64,000 nt of DNA from AC-32 sp963719275. GTDB lineage: Bacteria > Actinomycetota > Thermoleophilia > Gaiellales > Gaiellaceae. Under the pieces are notes generated by a model, which saw only the letters and a list, made by a program, of their open reading frames with translations, was not told where the DNA came from and did not search any database. The stretch lies in contig CAVRBT010000004.1 of the NCBI GenBank assembly GCA_963719275.1, positions 310,001 through 374,000 on the forward strand. The letters run 5' to 3'. The translations under genes were made by a program, and so were the position numbers. Below, piece after piece: positions 49,463 through 60,760 of this stretch. Numbering within the stretch: position 1 is the stretch's first letter; every line of letters begins with the position of its first letter.

Positions 49463-50768
49463 CGGCTGCGAGCTGGGTGCCCTTGAGCGTGGTCGAGGTC
49501 GCGGCCTCGATCGTCACCGGCACGAGCTCTCCGGGAGACGCCGTGCCGGCGAAGTTGACGGTCGTGTTGCGGCGCGTCCGCCCACGCAGCAGCGAGGCGT
49601 CCGTGCGGCTCGGCCCTTCGACGAGGACTTCCTCGACGCGGCCGATCCGCTGCTGGTTCCGCGCCTCCGCGACGCGTTGGACGACCTCGATCAGCCGCTC
49701 GATCCGCTCGCGCTTGACGTCCTCGGCAACCTGGTCTGCCATCGACGCCGCTTCCGTCCCCTGGCGCGGTGAGTAGACGAAGGTGAAGGCGCCGTCGTAG
49801 CCGACCTCTTCGACGGCGCTGACGGTCTCCTCGAACTCGGCCTCGGTCTCGCCGGGGAACCCGACGATCAGGTCGGTCGTGAGCGCGAGGTCCGGGATCG
49901 CGCCACGCAGCTCGTCCACGAGGCGCAGGTAACGCGCGCGCGAGTAGGTGCGGCGCATCGCCTTGAGGACGCGCGTCGAGCCGGACTGCAGCGGCAGGTG
50001 CGCGTGCTCACAGACGCTCTCGCACTCGGCCATAGCCGCGATCACCGGCGCGCGGAAGTCCTTCGGGTGCGGGCTCGTGAAGCGGATGCGCTCGATGCCC
50101 TCGACCGCGTCGCAGGCGCGCAGCAGCTCCGCGAAGTCGCTGCCGACGCCGCGGCCGTACGAGTTCACGTTCTGACCGAGCAGCGTCAGCTCGCGGACGC
50201 CTTCGCGGGCCAGCCCCTCCACCTCGGCCAGGATCTCGCCCGGCCGCCGCGAGACCTCCTTGCCGCGAACCGAGGGAACGATGCAGTACGAGCAGACCGA
50301 GTTGCACCCCATCGAGATCTGCACCCACGCCTGGAAGCGCCGCTCGCGATGGAGCGGCAGCTGCCCCGCGAACGACCGTTCCTCGGCGATCCCGAAGGCG
50401 CTGCGCTCGACGCCTACGCCCCCCGCGCCGAGCCACTCGCCCAGATGCAGGATCGACCCCGGGCCGAATGCGACGTCGACGTACGGGTAGCGCGAGAACA
50501 GCCGCTCCCGCTGCGCCTCGGCGTAGCAGCCGCCGACGGCGATCACCTTGTCGGGGTCGCGCTCCTTCAGCGCCCGCGCCTGTGCGAGGTGTGCGGCGAA
50601 ACGCTGGTCGGGCTTCTCGCGGATCGTGCACGTGTTGAAGACGAGCACGTCCGCGTCGGCCTGCTCGACGGCCTCCCCCAGGCCAAGCTCCTCGAGCATC
50701 CCCTTGATCCGCTCCGAGTCGTGGGCGTTCATCTGGCAGCCGAACGTGGTGACGTAGTAGCGGCGCAT
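49452..50768 (-). CDS. miaB: tRNA-i6A37 methylthiotransferase MiaB
   Basis: 438-residue radical SAM enzyme. The N-terminal UPF0004 domain with TFGCQMNAHDSERI, NTCTIREK and VGGCYAEA binds one 4Fe-4S cluster; MGCNSVCSYCIVPSVRGKE binds the radical SAM cluster; a TRAM-like C-terminus follows (VLVEGPSRTDASLLRGRTRR). It makes ms2i6A37. Partner miaA is downstream on the same strand. Confidence 0.95.
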   Translation of the reverse strand: MRRYYVTTFGCQMNAHDSERIKGMLEELGLGEAVEQADADVLVFNTCTIREKPDQRFAAHLAQARALKERDPDKVIAVGGCYAEAQRERLFSRYPYVDVAFGPGSILHLGEWLGAGGVGVERSAFGIAEERSFAGQLPLHRERRFQAWVQISMGCNSVCSYCIVPSVRGKEVSRRPGEILAEVEGLAREGVRELTLLGQNVNSYGRGVGSDFAELLRACDAVEGIERIRFTSPHPKDFRAPVIAAMAECESVCEHAHLPLQSGSTRVLKAMRRTYSRARYLRLVDELRGAIPDLALTTDLIVGFPGETEAEFEETVSAVEEVGYDGAFTFVYSPRQGTEAASMADQVAEDVKRERIERLIEVVQRVAEARNQQRIGRVEEVLVEGPSRTDASLLRGRTRRNTTVNFAGTASPGELVPVTIEAATSTTLKGTQLAAVAA

Positions 50769-50809
50769 CGGCCCGAAACTCTAGCCGCGGCGCGAGTCTG
50801 GACACCCTT

Positions 50810-50837
50810 GGCCGGACATGTCACTCTTGTCCCGGCC
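50810..50837. promoter_or_regulatory. inverted repeat in the miaB-nuclease divergent gap
   Basis: GGCCGGACA (50810-50818) and TGTCCCGGCC (50828-50837) form near-perfect arms around a 9-base spacer, in the 98-bp gap between divergent miaB and the extracellular nuclease gene. Possible operator. Confidence 0.35.
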
Positions 50838-50866
50838 GTTGGGGGAACCGGACTGGGGGTAACAGC

Positions 50867-53800
50867 ATGCGGGCTGGGTCGTTGATTCGCGTCGTTGCCG
50901 CGCTCGCGGTCGCACTCGGAGCGCTCGCGCTGGCGTCACCAGCTGCCGCCGCGAGCCCGAACGTCGTCATCAGCCAGGTCTACGGCGGGGGCGGCAACTC
51001 GGGCGCGCAGTACTCGAACGACTACATCGAGCTCTTCAACCGCGGCACTGCGCCCGTCGACATCAGCCCGTGGTCCCTGCAGTACGCGAGCGCGACCGGA
51101 ACCGGGAACTTCGGCTCCGCCGCGAACCTGATCACGCCGCTCAGCGGCGTGCTCGAGCCCGGCCAGCACATGCTCGTCGAGGAGTCCGGCGGCGCGACCG
51201 GCGCACCGCTGCCGACGCCGAAGACGACCGACGCGACGCCGATCAACATGAGCGCCACGGGTGGAAAGGTCGCGCTCGTGAACACGCAGACGCCACTGGG
51301 CTGCAACGGCGGCTCGACGCCCTGCCCGCCCGCTGCGCTCGCACAGATCGTCGACTTGATCGGCTACGACGGCGCGAACTTCTTCGAGGGCAGCGAGGCC
51401 GCACCGGCGCTCTCGAACACCACGGCCGCCTTCCGCGCGCTCGCCGGCTGCCAGGACACCGACGAGAACTCCGCCGACTTCACGGCCGACGCGCCCGTAC
51501 CGCGGACGCTGCTCTTCCCCATCGTCTTCTGCACGCCGCCGACGCCGCACTTCGCGATCAGCCAGGTCTACGGCGGCGGCGGCAACAGCGGCGCGACGCT
51601 CAAGAACGACTTCATCGAGGTCTTCAACCGCGGCGCGGTCGCCGTGAACCTCAGCGGCTGGTCGGTGCAGTACGCCGCCTCGGGCGGCACCGGCGCCTGG
51701 ACGCAGACGCCGCTCACGAACGTGACGCTGCAGCCGGGGCAGTACTACCTCGTGCAAGAGGCGCAGGGTGCCGGCGGCACCGTCGATCTCCCGCCGCCGG
51801 ACGCGGTCGGGACGACGCCGATGGCGGCCGGAGCGGGCAAGGTCGCGCTCGTCAACTCGACCCTCCCGCTCAACGGCGCCTGCCCGACGAGCTCGTCGAT
51901 CGCCGACCTCGTCGGCTACGGCGCTGCCAACTGCTCCGAGGGGAGCCCGGCCCCAGCGCTGTCGAACACGACCGCGGGGCTGCGCAACAACGGCGGCTGC
52001 GCGGACACCGACAACAACGGCGCCGACTTCACGGCAGCCACGCCGACGCCGCGGAACACGGCCTCGCCGTTCAAGGACTGCAATGCGGACACGGCGCCGA
52101 GCGTGGCCAGCACGATCCCGGCGAGCAACGCGAGCGACGTGGCAGTCGGGACGAATGTCTCGATCACCTTCAGCGAGCCGGTGAACGTGCAGGGGTCGTG
52201 GTACTCGATCTCGTGCGGCTCGAGTGGCTCGCACACCGCGACGGTCTCGGGCGGCCCGACGACGTTCACCCTCGATCCGGACACGGACTTCGCGCTGGGC
52301 GAGAGCTGCACGGTCACGGTGGCCGCGGACGGCGTCACGGACCAGGACGCGAACGACCCGCCCGACACGATGTCGGCGGATTACGTCTTCAGCTTCACGA
52401 CGGAGACCGCGCCGATCCCGATCCACGACGTCCAGGGTGCGGCGCACATCTCCCCGCACAACGGCCAGGTGGCGAAGGTGCTCGGCATCGTCACGGGGCG
52501 CAGCTCGAACGGCTTCTGGATGCAGGATCCGAGCCCTGACGCCGACCCGGCGACCTCGGAGGGGATCTTCGTCTTCACCAACTCGACCCCGACCGCCGTC
52601 GTGGGCGACTCCGTCGGTGTCAGCGGCCGCGTGCAGGAGTTCCGGCCCGGCGGCGCGACGAACGGCAACCTGACGACGACGGAGCTGTCATCGCCGACCG
52701 TCACGATCCTCTCCACCGGCAACCCGCTGCCGTCGCCCGTCGTGATCGGCACCGGCGGCCGCATCCCACCTGACACCGTGATCGAGGACGACGCGAGCGG
52801 TAGCGTCGAGACGAGCGGCGTCTTCGATCCCGCCCAGGACGGCCTCGACTTCTACGAGAGCCTCGAGGGCATGCGCGTCCAGCTGAACGACGCCGTCGCC
52901 GTCGGCCCGACCGAGCCCGACTTCGGCGAGACCCCGGTGATCGGCGACAACGGCGCCAACGCCTCCGTCCGCACCTACCGCGGCGGACTGCTGCTGCGCC
53001 CGGACGACGGGAACCCGGAGCGGGTCACGCTCGACGACCTGCTTACGCCCCTGCCGGACGTGAACGTCGGCGACCACTACAGCGGGCCGATCATCGGGGT
53101 CATGGACTACAACTTCGGCAACCCGTTCATCGAGGTCACCTCGGCCGGGCTGACCGCGATCCACGACGGCGTCACGCGGGAGACGACCGACCCCTCGAGG
53201 CCCGGCGAGCTCACGATCTCGACCTTCAACTTCGAGAACCTGGCAGCCGGTCAGACAGACAAGCTCAACGCGCTCGCGCACCTGATCGTCGACAACCTGC
53301 GCTCGCCCGACCTGATCGCCGGCGAGGAGGTGCAGGACAACAACGGCACCAGCGGCTCGTCGGACGACACCGTCGTCGATGCTTCGCAGACGCTGTTGCA
53401 GCTGGTCGCCGCCATCTCGGCAGCGGGCGGGCCGACCTACTCGTGGCGCCAGATCGACCCGGTGGACGACCAGGACGGCGGTGCGCCGGGTGGCAACATC
53501 CGGCAGGTCTTCCTCTTCCGGACCGACCGCGGCCTTTCCTTCGTCGACCGGCCCGGCGGGGGCTCGACGACGCCGAACGCCCTCGTCGGTTCCGGCGCCG
53601 CGACGCACCTGCAGTACAGCCCCGGCCGCATCGACCCCGCAAGCGGCGCGTGGGCGTCGAGCCGCAAGCCGCTGGCCGGCGAGTTCGACTATCGCGGCCA
53701 CAAGCTGTTCGTGATCGCGAACCACTTCAACTCGAAGGGCGGCGACGACCCGCTGCGCGGACGCTTCCAGCCGCCGGTCCAGGTGACGGCGACGCAGCGG

Positions 53801-54895
53801 CACCAGCAGGCGCACGAGGTGGCCGACTTCGTCTCGAGCATCTCTGCCGCCGACCCGAGCGCCGACGTCGTCGTCCTCGGCGACCTGAACGACTTCGAGT
53901 TCTCGGAGACGGTGCAGATCCTCGAGGGCGCTGGCCTGCGCGACCTGACGGACACACTACCGCTGAACCAGCGGTACAGCTACGAGTTCGAGGGCAATGC
54001 GCAGGTGCTGGACCACGTGCTCTTCAGCGGCCCGCTGTTCGCGCGGTCGCTCGTGTTCGACCCCGTGCACGTGAACTCGGAGTTCTTCGACCAGGTCTCC
54101 GACCATGACCCGTCGGTCGTACGGGTGCTGCTGAACGACCCGCCGTCGGCCTCGGCCGGCGGACCGTACAGCGTGGACGAGGGCTCGACGGTCACGCTCG
54201 CGGCAAGCGGGAACGACCCCGAGGGCGGGGCGCTCTCGTTCGCCTGGGATCTGGACGACAACGGCAGCTTCGAGACGGAGGGGCAGAACGTGTCCTTCTC
54301 CGCCGACGACGGGCCGACGAGCCCGGTCGTGCGGGTGCGCGTGACGGACGATGCCGGGCTCACTGCCACCGATCAGCAGACGGTCACGGTGGCCAACGTC
54401 GCGCCGTCGGCCACGTTCGGCGCGCCTGGATCGAGCTTCGCCGGGTTCCCCTTCACGCTCTCGCTGAGCGCCGTGAGCGACCCGTCGGCGACCGACACGG
54501 CGGCCGGTTTCACCTACGCGTTCGACTGCGGCGACGGTTCGGAATACGGAGCCTTTGGCTCTTCGGCGAGCACGAGCTGCCCGACCTCCGACGTCGGGGT
54601 GCGCTCGGTCGGCGGCAAGGTGCGCGACAAGGACGGCGGCATCCGCGAGTACACCGCGACCGTCGGCGTCACCGTGACATACGACAGCCTCTGCGCGCTC
54701 GTTCGGAATTACGCGAGGCGGCCGTCCGACGCGGACGCGCTCTGCGCGAAGCTCGCGGACGCTGCCGCGGGCGACAAGGCGAACAAGCTGAACGCGTTCC
54801 GCAACATGGTGGACGCCAAGACCGGCCCCGAGGCCGGGAAGTCGTTCACGGCGGAGCAGGGAGCGCTCCTGAAGCTGCTCTCGACGCGGCTCTAG
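50867..54895 (+). CDS. ExeM/NucH-type extracellular nuclease with two lamin-tail domains
   Basis: 1342 residues, secreted. Signal peptide (VVAALAVALGALALASPAAA); lamin-tail domain 1 (about 30-215; VISQVYGGGGNSGAQYSNDY); lamin-tail domain 2 (about 225-400), which repeats the same start; bacterial Ig-like domain (about 410-510); OB-like segment (GQVAKVLGIVTGRSSNGFWM); endonuclease/exonuclease/phosphatase domain (about 780-1085; TISTFNFENLA, NHFNSKGGDDP, VVVLGDLNDFE, SDHDPSVVRV); PKD-like domain; C-terminal helical FIMAH-like domain. It probably degrades extracellular DNA. Three bases overlap the convergent methyltransferase. Confidence 0.9.
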   Translation: MRAGSLIRVVAALAVALGALALASPAAAASPNVVISQVYGGGGNSGAQYSNDYIELFNRGTAPVDISPWSLQYASATGTGNFGSAANLITPLSGVLEPGQHMLVEESGGATGAPLPTPKTTDATPINMSATGGKVALVNTQTPLGCNGGSTPCPPAALAQIVDLIGYDGANFFEGSEAAPALSNTTAAFRALAGCQDTDENSADFTADAPVPRTLLFPIVFCTPPTPHFAISQVYGGGGNSGATLKNDFIEVFNRGAVAVNLSGWSVQYAASGGTGAWTQTPLTNVTLQPGQYYLVQEAQGAGGTVDLPPPDAVGTTPMAAGAGKVALVNSTLPLNGACPTSSSIADLVGYGAANCSEGSPAPALSNTTAGLRNNGGCADTDNNGADFTAATPTPRNTASPFKDCNADTAPSVASTIPASNASDVAVGTNVSITFSEPVNVQGSWYSISCGSSGSHTATVSGGPTTFTLDPDTDFALGESCTVTVAADGVTDQDANDPPDTMSADYVFSFTTETAPIPIHDVQGAAHISPHNGQVAKVLGIVTGRSSNGFWMQDPSPDADPATSEGIFVFTNSTPTAVVGDSVGVSGRVQEFRPGGATNGNLTTTELSSPTVTILSTGNPLPSPVVIGTGGRIPPDTVIEDDASGSVETSGVFDPAQDGLDFYESLEGMRVQLNDAVAVGPTEPDFGETPVIGDNGANASVRTYRGGLLLRPDDGNPERVTLDDLLTPLPDVNVGDHYSGPIIGVMDYNFGNPFIEVTSAGLTAIHDGVTRETTDPSRPGELTISTFNFENLAAGQTDKLNALAHLIVDNLRSPDLIAGEEVQDNNGTSGSSDDTVVDASQTLLQLVAAISAAGGPTYSWRQIDPVDDQDGGAPGGNIRQVFLFRTDRGLSFVDRPGGGSTTPNALVGSGAATHLQYSPGRIDPASGAWASSRKPLAGEFDYRGHKLFVIANHFNSKGGDDPLRGRFQPPVQVTATQRHQQAHEVADFVSSISAADPSADVVVLGDLNDFEFSETVQILEGAGLRDLTDTLPLNQRYSYEFEGNAQVLDHVLFSGPLFARSLVFDPVHVNSEFFDQVSDHDPSVVRVLLNDPPSASAGGPYSVDEGSTVTLAASGNDPEGGALSFAWDLDDNGSFETEGQNVSFSADDGPTSPVVRVRVTDDAGLTATDQQTVTVANVAPSATFGAPGSSFAGFPFTLSLSAVSDPSATDTAAGFTYAFDCGDGSEYGAFGSSASTSCPTSDVGVRSVGGKVRDKDGGIREYTATVGVTVTYDSLCALVRNYARRPSDADALCAKLADAAAGDKANKLNAFRNMVDAKTGPEAGKSFTAEQGALLKLLSTRL

Positions 54896-55629
54896 GCTCG
54901 CGCCTTCTTCCCGACGAAGAGCTCGGCTCCGGCCGGCTCTTCGTGGGGGGGCGCGAACACGCGCCGCGCCTCGAGGCCCGCCCGCTCGAGCAACTCGACC
55001 CACATCGCGCGCGGGAAGAGCCCCAAGACGTGGCGGTCCTGCACGCAGCGCACCTCGCCTCCCTCGCGAACCAGGTACGCGAAGTCGCTCACGTAGGTCG
55101 TGTCCGAGGGGTCGGGATCCCAGGCCCATTCCAGGTAGCGCAGGGCCCGCCCTTCGCCGTCGTGGCCGCCGTGTTGCGTGCGCGGCTCGAAGCGCTCGCG
55201 CACGAAGTCGGGCACGAACAGGGCGGCGCCTCCCGGGCGCACGTGCTCGGCCGCCGTGACGGTCGTCGCCGCGAGGTCGTCTTCGATTGTGACGTAGGCG
55301 ATTGCGTCGTGCACGAAGACTGCGTCGAACTCCTCGCTCAGCCGTACGTCGCGCATGTCGCCGACCAGGTGCCGGCACTCGGGGTTGAGCGACCGGCTCA
55401 GCTCCACCATCTGCGGCGAGCGGTCGACCAGTGTCAGCTCGAAGTGCCGTTTCAGATGCGAGGCGTTGTTGCCGCCCCCACTGCCGAGCTCGAGCACCGT
55501 CCGTGGCGGCTCGTCGCACGCCTCGAGCAGCAGACGCCGGTAGAAGTCAGCCTCCTGGGCATAGGACGCCGGAGCTGTGAGGAGGTGAAACCAGTCCGCG
55601 AGCTCCGAGTAGAGCCGCGGCTCCGTCAC
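54892..55629 (-). CDS. class I SAM-dependent methyltransferase
   Basis: 245 residues. Motif I VLELGSGGGNNASHLKRHFE, motif II LTLVDRSPQMVELSR and DAVFVHDAIAYV indicate a Rossmann methyltransferase; the start SELADWFHLLTAPASYAQEA resembles small-molecule methyltransferases. Substrate unknown. Its ATG overlaps the rny stop by 4 bp, so it is co-transcribed with RNase Y. Confidence 0.85.
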   Translation of the reverse strand: MTEPRLYSELADWFHLLTAPASYAQEADFYRRLLLEACDEPPRTVLELGSGGGNNASHLKRHFELTLVDRSPQMVELSRSLNPECRHLVGDMRDVRLSEEFDAVFVHDAIAYVTIEDDLAATTVTAAEHVRPGGAALFVPDFVRERFEPRTQHGGHDGEGRALRYLEWAWDPDPSDTTYVSDFAYLVREGGEVRCVQDRHVLGLFPRAMWVELLERAGLEARRVFAPPHEEPAGAELFVGKKARA

Positions 55630-57158
55630 TTCGCGTACTCGACGGCGCGCGACTCCCGGATCACCGTCACCTTGATCTGGCCCGGGTACTCGAGCTGGTC
55701 CTCGATCTCTCGGGCGATCTCGTGCGAGAGGAGCACCGCCGCGTCGTCGTCGATCTCCTTCGGCTTCACGATCACGCGGATCTCGCGTCCCGCCTGGAGC
55801 GCGTAGACCTTCTCGACGCCGTCGTGTCGCGCGGCCACCCCTTCGAGCGCCTCGAGCCGCTTGATGTAGTGCTCGAGGCTCTCGCCGCGCGCTCCCGGCC
55901 GCGAGGCGGAGATCGCGTCGGCGGCGATCAGGAGCACGGCCTCGACGGTCTGCGGCTCCACCTCGTAGTGGTGGGCCTCGATCGCGTGCACGACCGCCGG
56001 CGACTCGCCGTAGCGGCGCGCGTACTGCGCGGAGAGCAGCGCGTGCGACCCCTCGACCTCGTGGGTCAGCGCCTTGCCCAGGTCGTGCAGGAGCGCGGCG
56101 CGGCGCGCCGTCCTCACGCTCGCCTCGAGCTCGGCGGCCATGATCCCGGCCAGGTGGACGACCTCGAGCGTGTGCTTGAGGACGTTCTGGCCGTAGCTGG
56201 TGCGGAAGCGCAGCCGCCCGAGGATCTTCACCAGCTCCTCGTGCACCTCCCCGCAGTTGGCCTCGAAGACCGCCTGCTCGCCGGCCTGACGGATCGTGTC
56301 CTCGATCTCGGCCTTCGACTGGTAGTACATCTCCTCGATCCGGGCCGGGTGGATGCGGCCGTCCTCGATGAGCTTCGAGAGCGTGACCTTCGCGATCTCC
56401 CGCCGGATGCCGTCGAACGACGAGAGGACAACGGCCTGCGGTGTGTCGTCGATGATCACGTCGACGCCGGTGAGGTGCTCGAGCGCGCGGATGTTGCGTC
56501 CCTCCCGGCCGATGATCCGGCCCTTCATGTCGTCGGAGGGGAGCTCGATCAGCGAGACCGTCGTCTCGGAGGCGTGGTTGGCCGCGACGCGCTGGAGGGC
56601 GTCGGCGACGAGGTTTCGGGCGCGGCGCTTGGCCTCGGCGCGGGCCTCCTCCTCGGCCTGGCGGACACGCCGGGCGAGCTCGTGCCGGATGAGCTCCTCG
56701 GATCGTTCGAGCAGGTGCGCCTTCGCCTCGTTGACGGTCATCCCGGCGACCCGCTCCAACTCGGTGAGCTGCGAGTCACGCGCCTCCTTGAGCTCCTCCT
56801 GGAGTTGCCTCGTGTGGACCTCCCGGTCGTAGACCCCCTGCTCGCGGCGCCCGAGCTCCGTCAGCTTGCGGTCGATGTCCTCTTCCTTGGCGAGGACACG
56901 CTCTTCGATCTTCAGGAACTCGGCGCGTCGCTCGGCGATCTCCTGCTCGACGTCGGCGCGGAGCCGGACCGACTCCTCACGCGCCTCGATCTGCGCCTCC
57001 CGCCCCATTGCCTCGGCGTCGCGCTTGGCCTCGGTCAACAGGAGCTGGCGCGTGCGGCGGGCGGCCGCGAGCCGGGACCCGGTAAACGCGTAAAGCGACA
57101 GGAACGCAACGCCGGCCCCCACTGCAAGTCCTACGACGATCCCGATGACGACGACCAT
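55626..57158 (-). CDS. rny: ribonuclease Y
   Basis: 510 residues from ATG at 57158. An N-terminal membrane helix (VVVIGIVVGLAVGAGVAFLS), a long coiled coil (about 30-200), a KH domain (MKGRIIGREGRNIRALEHLT) and an HD domain (ALLHDLGKALTHEVEGSHAL; ADAISASRPGARGESLEHYI) are in the usual order. It initiates mRNA decay at the membrane. The frame is open to 57230 but the extra residues precede the membrane helix and look non-coding. Confidence 0.95.
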   Translation of the reverse strand: MVVVIGIVVGLAVGAGVAFLSLYAFTGSRLAAARRTRQLLLTEAKRDAEAMGREAQIEAREESVRLRADVEQEIAERRAEFLKIEERVLAKEEDIDRKLTELGRREQGVYDREVHTRQLQEELKEARDSQLTELERVAGMTVNEAKAHLLERSEELIRHELARRVRQAEEEARAEAKRRARNLVADALQRVAANHASETTVSLIELPSDDMKGRIIGREGRNIRALEHLTGVDVIIDDTPQAVVLSSFDGIRREIAKVTLSKLIEDGRIHPARIEEMYYQSKAEIEDTIRQAGEQAVFEANCGEVHEELVKILGRLRFRTSYGQNVLKHTLEVVHLAGIMAAELEASVRTARRAALLHDLGKALTHEVEGSHALLSAQYARRYGESPAVVHAIEAHHYEVEPQTVEAVLLIAADAISASRPGARGESLEHYIKRLEALEGVAARHDGVEKVYALQAGREIRVIVKPKEIDDDAAVLLSHEIAREIEDQLEYPGQIKVTVIRESRAVEYAK

Positions 57159-57431
57159 GCGCGCTCCCTGTCTCGGGCCGGGCCTGGGCCTCGGCCGGGA
57201 ACCTTGTCCGCGCCGGAACGCGGTGCTCATCCGGCACCGCTTGCACCGGGACGTGCTCGAATCGGGACGGCAAGGCGCGCGAGCCTCGCCGGGCGGTTCA
57301 CGAAGCCGCCGCTGTCAGCTCCCCTCTCTCGCGCTGGTCACTGGTGTCGTCGAAGGTCACGATCCGATTCGGGAAACACGTTAGATGCAGGCAAATTGTC
57401 GAATGAAGCCCTTCTATCCTAACGCCGGTCG

Positions 57432-57839
57432 CTAGTCCCGCGCAACGACGGCGGCCACGACGTCCTCGTCGAAGCCCCGGCCGGCCAGCAAGCGGGCCGT
57501 CGCAGGCGTGGCTCCTCGGCGCCCGACGAGGCGCTCCGCCCGCTCTCGTTCCGGGTCGACCTGCGCCAGTGCCTCCTCGACGGCGGCCGCACTCACGCCC
57601 GAGCTTTCGAGGTCGAACCGGATCGCTGCGTCGCCCTTGCCGCGCTCCGCCAGCACCCGCGCGCGCTCGAGCGCGAAGCGACTGTCGTCCAGAAGGCCGA
57701 GGCGTTCGAGCTCCGCGAGGACCTCCTCGGCCTCGCTCTCCCCCACGCCCGCGCGCTGCAGGCGCTCGGCCAGGCTCCCGCGCGAGTGCTCACGCCGCGC
57801 CAGGGCGCGTGTCGCGACCGCGAGCGCCTCGTCGCGCAC
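57432..57839 (-). CDS. recX: RecX family regulator of RecA
   Basis: 135 residues, three-helix repeats: ALARREHSRGSLAERLQRAG, AEEVLAELERLGLLDDSRFA, AAIRFDLESSGVSAAAVEEA. RecX inhibits RecA filaments. It starts at the base after the recA stop. The 273-bp gap to rny (57159-57431) holds GC-rich short inverted repeats and an AT-richer patch near 57375-57420 that could carry the rny promoter; no confident box. Confidence 0.85.
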   Translation of the reverse strand: MRDEALAVATRALARREHSRGSLAERLQRAGVGESEAEEVLAELERLGLLDDSRFALERARVLAERGKGDAAIRFDLESSGVSAAAVEEALAQVDPERERAERLVGRRGATPATARLLAGRGFDEDVVAAVVARD

Positions 57840-58928
<1,089 letters not shown>

Positions 58929-59492
58929 TTATCTCCCTCCCACTCGTACGGATTCGAGGACTTCGTACTGCGCCCCACCGGGGCGTAGCCGTGACAGGTA
59001 AGCAGCCGCGTCGGACGGCACGAAGGGCTCCAGCTCCGGGAGCGCAGGCTGCAGCCGCGGCCGCTGCCGGAAGCGCAGCACGGTCACGTGCGGGAGCCAC
59101 CTCCGCCCCTCGCGCTCGTACACACCGAGCGCCTCGAGGCGCGCCTGGAGGTCGTCCGCGAGAACAGCCGCACGCCCCTCCTCGTCGTCGAACGTGAGCA
59201 TCGCGACGCTGCGGGTCTCGCGGTAGCCGCGCAGCGTAAGCCGTGCCGGAGCCGCCTCGGCAGCCGCCTCCCGCAACGCGCCGACGATCCCGTCGAGCTC
59301 TCCCACCGGCCGGTGTCCCAGGAACGCGAGCGTGACGTGTAAATGCTCGGCCGGGACCGGCCTGACGCCGGGCACGGCGCTGAACGCGTCCGCCTCCCAC
59401 GCGACGAGCCGCTCCACCGTCTCCGAAGGGAGCCGCAGCGCGCAGAAGAGCCGCACCCGTTCATCGCCCTCGACGCTAGCAGGAGCATTCAC
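58929..59492 (-). CDS. thpR: RNA 2',3'-cyclic phosphodiesterase
   Basis: 187 residues, 2H phosphoesterase (LigT/ThpR). Two HxT motifs: EHLHVTLAFLG and WLPHVTVLRF; start RLFCALRLPSETVERL. It hydrolyses cyclic phosphates on RNA ends. ATG overlaps the cinA stop by 4 bp; cinA-thpR-recA order is common in actinobacteria. Confidence 0.9.
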   Translation of the reverse strand: MNAPASVEGDERVRLFCALRLPSETVERLVAWEADAFSAVPGVRPVPAEHLHVTLAFLGHRPVGELDGIVGALREAAAEAAPARLTLRGYRETRSVAMLTFDDEEGRAAVLADDLQARLEALGVYEREGRRWLPHVTVLRFRQRPRLQPALPELEPFVPSDAAAYLSRLRPGGAQYEVLESVRVGGR

Positions 59493-60760
59493 ACGAAACG
59501 GTCACGACTTCGTGTCAGAAGCATGCGAAGAAGATGCAGCGCGGCGACCGCCGCGCGGGCGCGGATCGCCTCGCGGTCGCCCGGGAAGTCGAGCTCGCGC
59601 GCGAGCACCCCGTCCGGCCCCTCGGCGTGCAGGTCGACGAGCCCGACGGGCTTCTCCGCAGAGCCGCCGCCCGGGCCGGCGATCCCCGTCACCGCGACCG
59701 CGACGTCCGCGCCGAGCCGCTCGCGCACGCCAGCCGCCATCGCCGCCGCCGCCTCCGGCGAGACCGCGCCGTGGCGCTCGAGGATCTCCTCCGGCACACC
59801 GAGCTCCCGCGCCTTCACCTCGTCGGCGTACGCGACCACCGCTCCGACGAAGACGTCGCTCGAGCCTGGGACCGACGTCAACCGCGCCGACACGAGCCCG
59901 CCCGTGCACGACTCGGCTGTCGCGAGCTTCAGCCCGCGCTCGCGGCAGAGCTCGAGCACCAGCTCCTCGACCGGCCGCTCGTCTTCGGCGAACAGGTACT
60001 TGCCGACCCGCTCGCGCAGCCCGGTCACGACCTCGTCGGCCCGCTGCCCGCCACCGTCGTCGACGAAGAGGTCGACATGCACCTCGAACTGCCGCGCGCA
60101 GATCGTCGCCGTGACCCCGCCGCCCTCTCCCCCGCTCTCCTCGAGCGCCCGCGCGATCTGCGACTCGCCCGCTCCGTAGAAGCGGAGCACCCGCCGTTCG
60201 GGTTCACGCGCGCGCGTGAGGACCGCCCGCACGGGAGCCGCCTCCAGGGCGGCCGGCCACAGCCCACGCAGCTCGGGCGGCGGCCCGGGAAGCACGACCA
60301 CCACGCCGCGCCCGGTCTCGAGCACGAAGGCCGGAGCGGTGCCGGCGATGCCGACCACCTCCGCTCCCTCGGGCACGGTCGCCTGCTTGCGCACACCGGC
60401 GGCGAAGTCGGCGTACGGCCGCCGGAAGCGCTCCGCGATCGACCGCGAGACCGCCTCGATCTCCGCCTCCAGCCGCGGATCGACGACGAGCTCTCGGCCC
60501 GCGGCGCGCGCAACCAGCTCGACGGTCCGATCGTCGTGCGTCGGTCCGAGGCCGCCCGAGACCAGGCAGAGATCGGCGGCGAGGCCCTCGCGCAGCACCG
60601 TCTCCAGCTCATCCGGGTCGTCCCCGACGATGGCGATGCGCGCGGGCTCCAGCCCGAGCCGCAGCAGCTCGGAGGCAAGGAACGGCCCGTTCGCGTCGCG
60701 GCGGTCGCCACGGACGAGCTCGCTGCCGGTGACGACGACGAAGCCGCGCGGGCGGCTCAA
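59489..60760 (-). CDS. cinA: CinA: competence/damage-inducible protein
   Basis: 423 residues. The N-terminal MoaB-like domain (VVTGSELVRGDRRDANGPFL, LVSGGLGPTHDDRTVE) and C-terminal nicotinamide-nucleotide amidase domain (KLATAESCTGGLVSARLTSV, VAVTGIAGPGGGSAEKPVGL) are both complete. TTG at 60760 overlaps the rodZ-like stop and places FVVVTGSEL at the N-terminus as in homologues. Confidence 0.92.
   Translation of the reverse strand: MSRPRGFVVVTGSELVRGDRRDANGPFLASELLRLGLEPARIAIVGDDPDELETVLREGLAADLCLVSGGLGPTHDDRTVELVARAAGRELVVDPRLEAEIEAVSRSIAERFRRPYADFAAGVRKQATVPEGAEVVGIAGTAPAFVLETGRGVVVVLPGPPPELRGLWPAALEAAPVRAVLTRAREPERRVLRFYGAGESQIARALEESGGEGGGVTATICARQFEVHVDLFVDDGGGQRADEVVTGLRERVGKYLFAEDERPVEELVLELCRERGLKLATAESCTGGLVSARLTSVPGSSDVFVGAVVAYADEVKARELGVPEEILERHGAVSPEAAAAMAAGVRERLGADVAVAVTGIAGPGGGSAEKPVGLVDLHAEGPDGVLARELDFPGDREAIRARAAVAALHLLRMLLTRSRDRFV

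Noticed and set aside
53957..55519. 520-residue minus-strand frame opposite the nuclease end
   Set aside because: Arg/Ala-rich shadow of the nuclease and methyltransferase genes with no motif.
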